IMG/VR virus record: IMGVR_UViG_3300046657_000006
Span: 1-64,000 of that record
From: a virus
Length of the DNA stretch: 64,000 bases
Direction: 5' to 3' (one strand)
Shown here: positions 46,601 to 55,072 of the stretch, piece by piece
Numbering within the stretch: position 1 is the first letter of the stretch
Layout: every line of letters begins with the position of its first letter
Program-made: the position numbers and the translations under genes
Notes under the pieces: model-generated
The model's database searches: none
Told to the model about the DNA's origin: nothing
What the model saw: only the letters and a program-made list of their open reading frames with translations

Positions 46601-48815
46601 CCTTGTGGATGAGATTTACTCTGCGATAAAAGAGCACGTTGAGGGCGTAACACCGAGAGACGTAAGAGATGTTATCTCAGGCTATGGAATTGAGAGCAAG
46701 GGACGTAATCAGTCTGAGGATGCAGTGCGATTGGGAACCATTCGAAGCGAACTTAAACGTCTTTCGGTTAAAGAAGATATAGAGGCAGGAAAACGGTTAA
46801 GCCCTGCTGATAAATCCCGTCAAACGCAACTTCTGAAGCAGGAAGCAGAGCTTCAACGGCGGATTGATCAGCGGGATTTCAGTCCCACGCCGAAACGCGA
46901 AGCGCCCGTTTACAGTCGAGAGACGCAGAAGATTCAAGACCGCGTTCAGAAAATCAAATCTGAGTATCAAGCAGAACTAGAACGTCAAAGTCCGTGGTAT
47001 TGGTTGAAAAACCTTTCAGGGATTCGTAAGGCGGGGATGCTCTCAGGCTATCTTACTCATGTCCGTAATATTGCGGGCACGGGTGGGTATATTGGTTTTG
47101 ATGAGGTTAGACGATTGCCGTCCGTAGTGGCCGACGCTGCGTTATCAAGCGTGACGGGGGTTCGGACTACCACGCTCAGTCCATCTGCAATGTTAGATGG
47201 AGTGCTTCAAGCTGTGAAAGTTGGCGGGCGTGAAGCGAAAGAAATCCTGAAGCATGGCGCACCAAAAGAACAACTAGAAAAACAGCAACTTCAGGAAATC
47301 AACACAGGCGTAAAAGCAATTGATAAGACTTTCAATTTAGTCTTTCGTGCCATGTCTGCATCTGACCGAGTTTTCTATCAGGGTGCTTTTAAGCGAAATC
47401 TAGTTGAACGTGCTCAAGCTCAAGCCAAAACCGAAGCGCGAACTAATAAATCCCTCGATTGGCGTACCCGTGCTAAAGAACTAACTGAGAACCCGTCCAA
47501 GGAAATGGATGCTGACGCGAAACATGACGCCTTAGTTGCGACGTTCAACAATAACAATCGGCTTTCAGACGCTATCAAGCGTGGACGCGGAGCGTTGGGT
47601 GCTGGTGGCAATTTTGCGCTGGACTTAGTTCTACCTTTTGATCGGACGCCAACTAACGTGATTGCAAGGGTGATTGAGGCAAGTCCCGCAGGGTACTTTA
47701 AGAACGCAGGACAAGCGGCTAAGGCTTTTTGGAACCGTAGTTTCACTCCCGCAGAGCAGAGAGCGTTTGTAGAGACTTTCGGACGTGCGACCACGGGAAC
47801 GGCGTTGACCGCTTTGGGATTTGCTCTGGCCGCCAAGGGGTTGCTGACTACAGATGATTATGGAACCACCTACCTTGAAGTTCGAGGGCGGAAAATCAAT
47901 CTGAGCGCGATTGCTCCACTGGGAACGCTATTGAGTGTCGGCGCGGGACTCCAAAAGCAACACGCCAAGGAAGATTCAACTAAGAGAAGTTACGCGGGAG
48001 CGGTTCTTAAACCTTTAGCTGATCAGCCATTATTAAAATCAAGTAGCCAAGTGTCTGATTTGGTGAAAGACCCGAACCGAAGCGCGGGGAAGTTTGTTGC
48101 TGGGCTAGCTTCTAGCTTCATTCCAATGAGCGGAGCGGTACGAACAGTAGGCGAAGCGATTGACCCCGCGCAGAAACGTTATCCCGACTCATCATTTTCA
48201 GAACAGTTCAAGCGCAATGTCCCTAAACTCAGAGAATCCCTTCCCGCAAGTCGCGTGAGACTTTTAGGTTCCGAAGTCAATAAGGCAACTCAAGAAGCTG
48301 AACGGCTAGGAGTTACCATCAAGGGAGCAGTAAAACAGCCTGACGAAACCTCGGAAGAATTTCAAAAACGTCAAGCGGTACAAAACGGAAACATCAAGGT
48401 TTTAATGGAAAACGTTATAGCTTTACCGGACTACGATAACGCCTCCGATGAGGACAAGACGAAGTGGCTGAAGCAAGCGTCTGAATATGCGTCTAAAGAA
48501 ACTCTTGAAAGTCTTCCTGAAAAGCCAGAGAAGAAGGAAGAGAAACAATTTCCAATGCCGTCAGCGAGCGTGGGATTTGAAAGTACATACCCTGCCGATG
48601 GCCTCGCAAAATATGAGCGCATGTCTGAAGCGCAACGTGTTAAAGTAAGAGATTCAATGGCACAGAAAGCGTGGATATTAACGCATTCTACGGCTCTTTC
48701 AGACGAAGAAAAGGCAGCGTACAAAGAGAGGTTGGATAAGCTCGGAATCACGCCTCGTCCAGCGGGAGAAAGGCCGAGGACAACAACCCTCAGGCAGCAA
48801 TTGATGGCACAGTAG
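43668..48815 (+). CDS. Giant virion protein with N-terminal M15-type peptidase
   Basis: 1715 residues. Residues about 28-135 form a VanY/M15-like peptidase: SGFRT (59-63), SPHQEGRALDI with H89 and D96, and PWHLAI with H129; these enzymes cut peptidoglycan cross-links. The remainder is a very long helical chain with coiled coils, Gly/Ala-rich hydrophobic stretches and a Pro-rich end. Short repeats DY.DVI.AA.P flank the peptidase at 4-13, 140-151 and about 160-171. Probably ejected with or ahead of DNA to open the cell wall. It is coupled to the previous gene by spacing (2 bases). Confidence 0.7.
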   Translation: MDEDYGDVISAAMPTPAPKLTRTVRGAEKLKGVQPDLVNHWNKLQDEFSKAGLSPAIKSGFRTAEQQNSLHRRGYPTKGNDGYVNISPHQEGRALDISFSAAQKPKGREIIAAYAKANGLHVPSDEPWHLAIPKALKAQQDDYADVIGAAVPRAKTESTATADSYDEVVAAAAPKGKQPSITTALDKLTADVTNRTSNIKAPRPAHEGQPRASTVNLSSDELRVMKGEQPVDRQAYSRQQDAQARLSRMRDESYRERQAREAKDIAWRKANQPEIDRQTELYKQDIRKSGGNAVRWLTELGKKGAGQMLEVWPGDTARIHSEAAIRAAEEEGASRSQLSKGIQNIGAGFIGSAPELGAMALGIPAPAVFAGGGAIRSKSSDPLEVANVAEHGGATGLAYEIPGVGEGVKKVLSGSAATGLGTAAIDLASGATPKEALISGATNALMRGVPEAARMLKHGVPERPETISAQLEQRGYSLVPEGTPKPSIPRGFRTEKTQDGVVYFDPKRISREEIRNTPTQELLGHLEPKSESTTETVVARTPEGTEIQSSAVSPENVEKQAEVMQEQYPAAKIETGGNDLAEKVIAERVEPQRFQHLQFGEVEALPDQVGAGNGRLKVAEVANPEKVHYVKKADLRGRGNERMVPLKTEPQNISTAPPLKPETAAENAARIEDAKSQLSELSQKRGETIETPVAPNKSIDAADTSVEGLGATSPSTTAAKKASMAADRAELDLPELPPAERRSWQESLDKAKEKGTQNAGVLADEVLKRPRALNDTETAQLVLRAQEVKNEHSRVMKEIGAAKDIETIQAKRAEAEALEGEFDKLTQATKASGTEKGRNLASQKLTINQDFDLVSMVQRAKAARGRELRPEERAKIETQAKQIEELTAKLAEAEDRVKATSLQKEIDKVVRRGRRAETKATLDDEFADLRAQFAQARAEAPRVQASGLAGLDPEGKLTVLIGKMARNRVKAGTVQAEALVDEIYSAIKEHVEGVTPRDVRDVISGYGIESKGRNQSEDAVRLGTIRSELKRLSVKEDIEAGKRLSPADKSRQTQLLKQEAELQRRIDQRDFSPTPKREAPVYSRETQKIQDRVQKIKSEYQAELERQSPWYWLKNLSGIRKAGMLSGYLTHVRNIAGTGGYIGFDEVRRLPSVVADAALSSVTGVRTTTLSPSAMLDGVLQAVKVGGREAKEILKHGAPKEQLEKQQLQEINTGVKAIDKTFNLVFRAMSASDRVFYQGAFKRNLVERAQAQAKTEARTNKSLDWRTRAKELTENPSKEMDADAKHDALVATFNNNNRLSDAIKRGRGALGAGGNFALDLVLPFDRTPTNVIARVIEASPAGYFKNAGQAAKAFWNRSFTPAEQRAFVETFGRATTGTALTALGFALAAKGLLTTDDYGTTYLEVRGRKINLSAIAPLGTLLSVGAGLQKQHAKEDSTKRSYAGAVLKPLADQPLLKSSSQVSDLVKDPNRSAGKFVAGLASSFIPMSGAVRTVGEAIDPAQKRYPDSSFSEQFKRNVPKLRESLPASRVRLLGSEVNKATQEAERLGVTIKGAVKQPDETSEEFQKRQAVQNGNIKVLMENVIALPDYDNASDEDKTKWLKQASEYASKETLESLPEKPEKKEEKQFPMPSASVGFESTYPADGLAKYERMSEAQRVKVRDSMAQKAWILTHSTALSDEEKAAYKERLDKLGITPRPAGERPRTTTLRQQLMAQ

Positions 48816-48824
48816 GGAGAACTT

Positions 48825-49064
48825 ATGGCACAAAATAATTTCCGTAACTTTATATCGCCCGACTTCCAGGCCTCTCAACAGCCAATGATGGAGTGGATGC
48901 CGTGGGAGAACCAAGAACAGCAAGGGGCAGATTTAGGTTCGATTCTTGGGCAGTTAAAACCACAAGGCCAAGCTCCAGCAATGGGTAAAGGAGACATGAT
49001 GGCAGGTGGCACACAAGGGAAGAATCCAATGATGGGTGCTGGAAGTGGCAAGAGTTCGCTATGA
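48825..49064 (+). CDS. Small Gln/Met-rich virion-cluster protein
   Basis: 79 residues, rich in Gln, Met and Gly (QQPMMEWMPWENQEQQGADLG), with no folded domain. AGGGAG precedes the ATG. Its stop overlaps the next start (ATGA). Such proteins often act as small minor virion components. Confidence 0.55.
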   Translation: MAQNNFRNFISPDFQASQQPMMEWMPWENQEQQGADLGSILGQLKPQGQAPAMGKGDMMAGGTQGKNPMMGAGSGKSSL

Positions 49065-49399
49065 CCTTTATACCGGATACTAACGCAGGGGCGTGGTCGC
49101 AGCTTTTCATTCTCGGAGCTACTTGGCCCTCAACTACTATCACGATGACACGTGACGATGTTGTCGTGATTCCTGTTTCCGCTGCGTTATACATCTATTC
49201 TCCAGAAGGAGACTTACTGGAAACTTTTGCGGCGTCAATTAGCGGTGGGGGTGTAATGACAATCGGCCCCGTATCCGCCGCAACGACAGCGGCGTTTAGT
49301 TGGACTTACGGAAATTCCGTACTGAGGGTTACTGAAAGCGGGAGCGTGGTGACTGACCTCCTTGCTGGCAATGCGACGGTTCGCAATTACGCTGATTGA
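49061..49399 (+). CDS. Beta-rich virion-cluster protein
   Basis: 112 residues, beta-rich with Thr/Val/Ser repeats (WPSTTITMTRDDVVVIPVSAALYIYS), like small tail or base-of-fibre proteins. It overlaps the genes on both sides (ATGA, TGATG). No family recognised. Confidence 0.5.
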   Translation: MTFIPDTNAGAWSQLFILGATWPSTTITMTRDDVVVIPVSAALYIYSPEGDLLETFAASISGGGVMTIGPVSAATTAAFSWTYGNSVLRVTESGSVVTDLLAGNATVRNYAD

Positions 49400-50103
49400 T
49401 GAGTGATATTACTGTTAACATAACCCAAGGGCAGATTATCGTCGCGGAACTAAACCGGGGACAGTCGGGCTATTCCGGTCGTTCTGGATTCTCCGGTTAT
49501 TCAGGGGCAAATCCCGGCGCTTCCGGCTACTCTGGGTACTCAGGGAAAAGCGGTTATTCAGGAATCTCGGGTAAGTCGGGGTATTCCGGGGCGAGTGGTT
49601 TTTCAGGATACTCAGGACGGTCAGCATACTCAGGATATTCAGGAATTGCGACATCGGGATATTCCGGGTATTCCGGCACAAGTGGGTTTAGTGGTTACTC
49701 AGGGAAGTCAGGCTATAGCGGGATTTCGGGCTACAGTGGATATTCTGGGGCACTCGCAGGAACGCCAACAGTTTATGTCGCTCTGTTAACCCAAACGTCA
49801 ACTAATGCTCCTGTTGCGACCGTATTGGTTAACACGCTTGGAAGTACGCCAAGCTGGGGTTATACGAGTCAGGGTATTTACACTGCGACCGCGACAGGGG
49901 TTTTCACGGCGAACAAGACGGGAGTTTTCATGTCGCCGCTCCCGCATTTAAGTGCGACTGCGACCCAGATCGCAGAATACCAACACACTTCGGCAGACGT
50001 GATTACAATTCAAACTATGGCGCAAGATGGCACTAACAGTTTAAGTAGCCTCTCCAATGGGCGATTGACTGATACAATGATACGCGTTGAGGTCTATCCG
50101 TGA
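49399..50103 (+). CDS. Collagen-like (GYSG)n fibre protein
   Basis: 234 residues. Residues about 22-121 form an unbroken run of three-residue (Gly-X-Ser) repeats, mostly GYSG, GFSG, GKSG and GISG, with Tyr, Phe, Lys or Ile in the variable place; this is a collagen-type triplet with Ser where animals have Pro. It is followed by a folded beta-rich domain (TPTVYVALLTQTSTN..., DVITIQTMAQDG). Start at the ATG at 49399 (TGATG). Collagen-like tracts in phages occur in tail fibres and adhesive appendages as trimers. Ser and Tyr hydroxyls could carry sugars; see the 55073 gene. Confidence 0.8.
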   Translation: MSDITVNITQGQIIVAELNRGQSGYSGRSGFSGYSGANPGASGYSGYSGKSGYSGISGKSGYSGASGFSGYSGRSAYSGYSGIATSGYSGYSGTSGFSGYSGKSGYSGISGYSGYSGALAGTPTVYVALLTQTSTNAPVATVLVNTLGSTPSWGYTSQGIYTATATGVFTANKTGVFMSPLPHLSATATQIAEYQHTSADVITIQTMAQDGTNSLSSLSNGRLTDTMIRVEVYP

Positions 50104-50801
50104 GCCTTACATCTTCAGTAATAATTCGTTCCGCATATATTCGCATTGGCGCGTGGCAGGGAGATAGCGCCGAAATCAACGCACAGTACAATGCTGACTC
50201 TAACTTTGAGCAGATAGTATCTGAAGCGTTTCCTGCTCAATCTATGTGGGACATGCTTACCGGAGTAGAGAATGAAATTGCGACTGCGGTAGCAATGAAC
50301 CAAGACAACACGCTGCGAGATAACATCTTCGACATTGCAACAGTTACCAGCGGTGGCCGTATCCCTTCAGTTGGTGACAGCTCATCTTCTGCCAAAATCA
50401 TTGGAGTATGGGGACAAGTAAGACAGGCAAGCACAGGGATCGAGTTAACGCCCGGACTCCATGAAGATGAAATCAGAGCGATAGTGAATGGGCCGACAGG
50501 GCTGTTCAAGTCAACGCTTTATTCTTACGCATTGAGACCGCCAAGAATTTACAGCACCGTCAGCGACCTTCAAATTGATGTTTGTGTGTTTAATTACGCA
50601 GCGCGAGCGGCAGCAATTGCGGCTAACGGAGCGTTGCTATTCCAGATGTGTCAGGACGCTTATTTCTACGGTTTAATGTCGAATCTTTCCAATGAAGATG
50701 CAAATTACACGGCGCTGGCGAGTCAATACAAACCGATGTATCAAGAGTGGCTGGCAAGCCAGCAACCCCCTAGAGACGTGGTAGCAGAAGCGGCTGCATA
50801 A
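50100..50801 (+). CDS. Tail-neck or tail-tube accessory candidate
   Basis: 233 residues, GTG start overlapping the previous stop. Helix-rich with SVIIRSAYIRIGAWQGDSAE at the front and GLHEDEIRAIVNG...RIYST in the second half, which aligns with the 34672 protein. The position after the fibre-like gene suits a tail structure. No family recognised. Confidence 0.5.
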   Translation: MSLTSSVIIRSAYIRIGAWQGDSAEINAQYNADSNFEQIVSEAFPAQSMWDMLTGVENEIATAVAMNQDNTLRDNIFDIATVTSGGRIPSVGDSSSSAKIIGVWGQVRQASTGIELTPGLHEDEIRAIVNGPTGLFKSTLYSYALRPPRIYSTVSDLQIDVCVFNYAARAAAIAANGALLFQMCQDAYFYGLMSNLSNEDANYTALASQYKPMYQEWLASQQPPRDVVAEAAA

Positions 50802-50803
50802 TT

Positions 50804-51355
50804 ATGGCACAAACGTACAGCATGGTTAGGGAGCAATGCGTGGAGGGAGTTATTCGTAACTCCACGAATCCACCTCCGCTTGACAGAATCAGAGCAATCT
50901 TTGATGCGTCTTTCTTCGCTATAAATTCTCAGACCTCTGAAGCGTTCGCGGCACGGAACGACAAGCGCGAACTCTTGCGTGTTGTAGAGACTCTTACCTT
51001 TACGGCAGGAAGCGCGAGCGTTCCGACTGATACATTAAAGAAGTTTATAGCCGATGCTACGTTGACAGTTGGAACAACAATCTACGGATTTAGAAAATAT
51101 AATGATTACATCCGTGGTCACGATCCGAGACTTGGAGCATGGACGCAGATCGGAGAATCGCTTTTAGCTAATAAACCGCAAAACGCAGGAGTGTTGACAG
51201 GTAGCGCGAACTTCTCTTCGATACAATCTCCCGCTGTTCCAGCTACGGAAAGTGCAGACTTCGACGCGCCGGAGGATTATTATCCAGACTTTATAGCCGC
51301 CATGACTGGCTATATTTTAGGGCAGACTATGGACGTGGCTGCGGAAACCGCATGA
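50804..51355 (+). CDS. Hypothetical tail-cluster protein
   Basis: 183 residues, mixed alpha/beta (MAQTYSMVREQCVEGVIRNST..., FTAGSASVPTDTLKKF). The next gene follows one base after its stop. Likely a virion part by position; no family recognised. Confidence 0.5.
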   Translation: MAQTYSMVREQCVEGVIRNSTNPPPLDRIRAIFDASFFAINSQTSEAFAARNDKRELLRVVETLTFTAGSASVPTDTLKKFIADATLTVGTTIYGFRKYNDYIRGHDPRLGAWTQIGESLLANKPQNAGVLTGSANFSSIQSPAVPATESADFDAPEDYYPDFIAAMTGYILGQTMDVAAETA

Positions 51356-51356
51356 A

Positions 51357-53420
51357 ATGGAAACTCTCTTATTTCCCCCAAATACCTACTGCCCCACAAG
51401 CCAGCGTAGCGGCGTTAGCGGCAATACTCTGCTCAGGATGTCCAATAAGATATTGGCGGGCATTGCACCTGATGTCTACCTAGAAGCGTACAAAGGCTCA
51501 CTCAATCTTGACGAAGTAATTCCCACCCTTGATTTAACCGGAACCCTTACTGCTGGAGTTGACGATCTGGAGATTGTTGGCTCAGGAACTCAGTTCACCA
51601 CGGAACTTCGCAGCGGCCAGATGTTTTGGGCTGAAGACGATATGTTTATGGTGAACACCATCATAGACGACACTCACCTTACGGTTTACCGTGAGCCAAC
51701 CACCGCTTTGGTTGCTGCAACGGGTGAACGAATGCCCGTGTTATTTGAAATTGCCCGTCAGCGTGGAACGTTGATACAAGGCAACGCTTATCAGTTGGAC
51801 ATGGGTTCAATTCTCGGCACGGGAACGGGCACGCTTAGAATCAACGGAGACGTTCTACAAGGCGAGTCGATGGTCTTTACTGGAGGGCCATTGATTGCGA
51901 TCTTTGACCCTACCACGGGAGACTATGCGGTTTATGATGTGGGGTTCGACACCCCTACGGTTGCGCCTACTCTGACAGGTGTATCGGGCGGAACAAAAGG
52001 AATGGTTGCGGGCGAGTATTCCATTCGTCTCGTACCGTCAAGCACCATCACTGCGGGATACAGCAATCCCGGCCCGCGAGCTAACGTGACCTTGGTGAAC
52101 GCAAACGATCGCATTCAGGTAGACGTTAACGCTGTCGCAATGGACACGGCGGCAGGGCAAGACCAGTGGGATGTTTATGCGACCCAGTTAGGAACCAATG
52201 TCAATCAAGGCCCGTGGAACTTTGTGCGCAGCGTTCCGGCATCGGAAATAGTTGCGGGAATTTTCTTCATTGAATATCTGAATGCTGAGATATCTCGACA
52301 GGGTGAATTGGACTTCGATGCCGATCCGCCCCCTACTAAAGCGGGATTTTTAGCAATGCTGCAAGGTAATCCTCAGTGGGTCAGTTGTTTTGGGAAATGG
52401 AGCGGAAGCCCCGGCCCGTCATTAGTTCCCGCGAAGCCTCAAGACATAGAAGCCGCTCCCGCAATCTGGAACGTTACATCGTCACCTCCTGAAGACATTA
52501 TCGGGGTTGTTAGTTCGCTTGCTCGCTTATATTTCCTCTGCCCTCAGACGTTGCAGCAGGGCATTTATGCTCCCTCCGGCGATCCGCTTATCCCGCCAAC
52601 CCAAATTAGGCCATATTGGTCAATGGGGTTCAGCAATCCTTATCAATTGATGTTTGCGCTGGGTGTTTTGATTGGTTACGCACAGGGAAATCCGGCACGA
52701 TCCATCGCGGACGCGGAGACGGTGGACGCGCAGTTTCTTGGGGGAAACGTTGCAGAGGTCATTCAGGATTGGGTTGACGCGCATGTGATGGTAGCGCGTG
52801 ACCCCGACCCACTTGTGAACGCTGCATGTTTTTTCCATTCTGCTAGTGCTCAGAATGCGGCAGGGTTTTGGACGACAGAAGTATTACTCTGGGGGTTTTC
52901 TCAGCAGGATTGGATAGGCTCGGTTCTACTAACAAGTGACGAACAGGATATGGTGGTAAGTGGAGTTGCTACCGTAGATAATGAGTTGTACTTCCTAGCC
53001 GGAGGGCGCGTGGGTGCAGATATTCAGTTTGACACTTTCAAGTGGAATGCCCGTGCTGGCGTTCCGGTGGACTACTACGAGGTGTGGGAATTACAGGCTG
53101 GCGGAATTTTAGACCATAACAAGTCAGTTAAAGCCGTGCGAACTTCTGGCAAGTTTACCAATGGGCAGTTGCAAGTTTACGGATTTGATAGTGCAACTCC
53201 CGAAGATTTGGCTAATCTTGAAGCGGGAACTAACGCTCAAGTAGCAATCAACTTAGGGACAACCACAAACGTAGAAAACACCCCCCGCGTTAGAATCAAC
53301 GTGCCCAATATGTTTACGTTCACTTGTCGAATCAGCGGAACCTACAACGGGACAGACGAGCAAGTTGATCGCACTAATGGAGCGGTGCTTGACTATATCG
53401 AGAGCGGGGTTCGCAGATGA
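51357..53420 (+). CDS. Large beta-rich tail structural protein
   Basis: 687 residues, strongly beta-rich with repeated Thr/Gly/Asn segments (LTGTLTAGVDDLEIVGSGTQF, GSGSIL...) and no coiled coil. The size and composition resemble tail-hub or DNA-stabilising tail proteins of short-tailed phages. Its stop overlaps the next start. Identification from composition and position only. Confidence 0.55.
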   Translation: METLLFPPNTYCPTSQRSGVSGNTLLRMSNKILAGIAPDVYLEAYKGSLNLDEVIPTLDLTGTLTAGVDDLEIVGSGTQFTTELRSGQMFWAEDDMFMVNTIIDDTHLTVYREPTTALVAATGERMPVLFEIARQRGTLIQGNAYQLDMGSILGTGTGTLRINGDVLQGESMVFTGGPLIAIFDPTTGDYAVYDVGFDTPTVAPTLTGVSGGTKGMVAGEYSIRLVPSSTITAGYSNPGPRANVTLVNANDRIQVDVNAVAMDTAAGQDQWDVYATQLGTNVNQGPWNFVRSVPASEIVAGIFFIEYLNAEISRQGELDFDADPPPTKAGFLAMLQGNPQWVSCFGKWSGSPGPSLVPAKPQDIEAAPAIWNVTSSPPEDIIGVVSSLARLYFLCPQTLQQGIYAPSGDPLIPPTQIRPYWSMGFSNPYQLMFALGVLIGYAQGNPARSIADAETVDAQFLGGNVAEVIQDWVDAHVMVARDPDPLVNAACFFHSASAQNAAGFWTTEVLLWGFSQQDWIGSVLLTSDEQDMVVSGVATVDNELYFLAGGRVGADIQFDTFKWNARAGVPVDYYEVWELQAGGILDHNKSVKAVRTSGKFTNGQLQVYGFDSATPEDLANLEAGTNAQVAINLGTTTNVENTPRVRINVPNMFTFTCRISGTYNGTDEQVDRTNGAVLDYIESGVRR

Positions 53421-53938
53421 GTGAAATCGGAAGCGGGTTAGATAGCCCTGCGATTGAGCAAGACCCAAGTATCGCGCAATTGCAAGCTCAACAATCTACC
53501 GCAGGGTTTATCTCCAGCTTTCTTCCGGACACCGGATTCGTAGAAAGTCTTAACGCTCTTTCAGGGTTAGTTACCATCCAAGCAGGGACAAGTAGCCCCA
53601 ACTACGCAATCGTAGTCAGTTCTGACGGTGTAAGCACTATTTCTATCGGGGTTCGCTACACAGCCAGTATTATTGAAACGTCAGCCCCGATTACAACATC
53701 AGACGCGAACGACACCATCTTGGTAGACACTAACGCGGGGCCAGTAACGATCACCTTACATTCTCCATTGACGGCCTTCGTTAAGACTTACACGTTTGTT
53801 AATATCGGATCGGGAACTATGACGATTGACGGTGGGGGTGCAAGTATCAGTGGGGCAGCGACACAATCGACAGCAGTTCAGTGGACGGCCTTCACTCTTC
53901 AGCCTTACGCTTTGGGAGTTTACTGGGTGATTGTATGA
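53417..53938 (+). CDS. Tail-fibre-like beta-rich protein
   Basis: 173 residues: a Gln-rich head then Thr/Ser/Gly-rich beta segments (VTIQAGTSSPNYAIVVSSDGVSTISIG and PVTITLHSPLTAF) like a knob or shaft of a fibre. ATGA overlap with both neighbours. No family recognised. Confidence 0.5.
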   Translation: MSEIGSGLDSPAIEQDPSIAQLQAQQSTAGFISSFLPDTGFVESLNALSGLVTIQAGTSSPNYAIVVSSDGVSTISIGVRYTASIIETSAPITTSDANDTILVDTNAGPVTITLHSPLTAFVKTYTFVNIGSGTMTIDGGGASISGAATQSTAVQWTAFTLQPYALGVYWVIV

Positions 53939-54696
53939 GTTATTTTCCACCTTCATCATTAACTCAAAGTGGATCGTATAACGACCTCCTGAACAAGCCG
54001 TCACTAGGAACGGCCTCAACCCAGAATACGAATCAGTTCGCGACTGCCGCTCAGGGCACAGAAGCGCATACAGCACTACAGCCGTCAGACATAGGTACAA
54101 CGGCAGGCAAGATACCTACCGTTCCCGTGCCGATGGCGTCAATGTCGTCTCCAGTAAAGGCCACGATTGATGAAATCACGTCTATGGGTGGCGCGACATG
54201 GATTACCACGCTGGGGCGAAAGAGCGCATTAACTAACTCTATTACAGTGACCAACTCCGAAAAGTCCGTGGTGAACTTGGCTGTTCCCGCCAACAGTTTA
54301 CGCGTTGGAGCGGTTTTTCACTTCCGCGCCTTTGGCAACTTCTCAATGCTGTTGAACCTCACCTCGACCTCGAAGGCGCAGATGCGGATTGGATCGGTAA
54401 GCCTGTTGGGCGCACTAGCGGCAGTAGTTACGGTAAATAACGCGAAAGGGCTATCCGGTTCAGCGCCATTTATGATTGAAGGCGACTGCACAGTGAAATC
54501 AATCGGCTCGGTGGGTCAGTTATCGGGTAGACTGTGTATGTGGGGCGCGATTATTGCTCCGTTCAACGATGATATTAGTGTTCCATTGGCCGCGACGATC
54601 AACACGACTATTAACAATGTTTTGGAACTGACCTACCTCACTACTAACGCGGCGGCGAGCGCGGTCTTTGATGTAGCTTTTGTCGAGGGAGGGTGA
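53935..54696 (+). CDS. Tail fibre with SGSYNDLLNKP motif
   Basis: Start at the ATG at 53935, overlapping the previous stop (ATGA). The 253-residue product begins with MSYFPPSSLTQSGSYNDLLNKPS; the SYNDLxNKP string is a common head of phage tail fibres and baseplate tips. A beta-rich body follows, with Asn/Thr repeats. It would contact the cell surface. No enzyme motif. Confidence 0.65.
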   Translation: MSYFPPSSLTQSGSYNDLLNKPSLGTASTQNTNQFATAAQGTEAHTALQPSDIGTTAGKIPTVPVPMASMSSPVKATIDEITSMGGATWITTLGRKSALTNSITVTNSEKSVVNLAVPANSLRVGAVFHFRAFGNFSMLLNLTSTSKAQMRIGSVSLLGALAAVVTVNNAKGLSGSAPFMIEGDCTVKSIGSVGQLSGRLCMWGAIIAPFNDDISVPLAATINTTINNVLELTYLTTNAAASAVFDVAFVEGG

Positions 54697-54697
54697 T

Positions 54698-54991
54698 ATG
54701 GCGATTGATACCGCGATTAAACGCGCCAACATGATCGGTGAAATGATGGTGGCGGTTGACAAGCTCATGGAAGCGATTGGTGCGGCAGCGGCATTGCAAA
54801 CCGAGATCGACTCAAACGCGGCTGACCTCGTATTCGTGGATGCTGACTTTGACGTAGACGGTCTAAGACATCTGGACGCAGCAGCTTTCACGGCAATTCT
54901 TGAGGAGTTGGACTTTACCGATCCATCGAAACTGGTAGGCTGGATTTATGCTAACGGCAAGCACGCAATCTTGAATAAGATTCGTCCTTAG
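54698..54991 (+). CDS. Small helical tail-cluster protein
   Basis: Start at the ATG at 54698 with AGGGAGGG upstream. The 97-residue product has Ala-rich helices (VAVDKLMEAIGAAAALQTE) and an acidic middle (DLVFVDADFDVDGL). It precedes the glycosylation module. No family recognised. Confidence 0.5.
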   Translation: MAIDTAIKRANMIGEMMVAVDKLMEAIGAAAALQTEIDSNAADLVFVDADFDVDGLRHLDAAAFTAILEELDFTDPSKLVGWIYANGKHAILNKIRP

Positions 54992-54993
54992 CA

Positions 54994-55072
54994 TGATAGA
55001 ATAAAGAAGGCTGACCCGACGTGATCGAGCCAGCCCGACCCACAAAACCAAGACTACAAGGCGTCTCGGATC
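54994..55072 (+). promoter_or_regulatory. Extended -10 element and leader of the glycosyltransferase gene
   Basis: TGATAGAAT (54994-55002) is an extended -10 element. It is followed by about 65 bases that can form a GGCTG/CAGCC hairpin before the ATG at 55073, which has only a weak AAGG upstream. The giant gene may thus have its own promoter and a structured leader. Confidence 0.45.

Noticed and set aside
49455-49760. CRISPR-like repetitive DNA
   Set aside because: The repetition is of 9-12 bases in an open frame encoding GYSG triplets, with varying codons and no spacers. It is a protein repeat.
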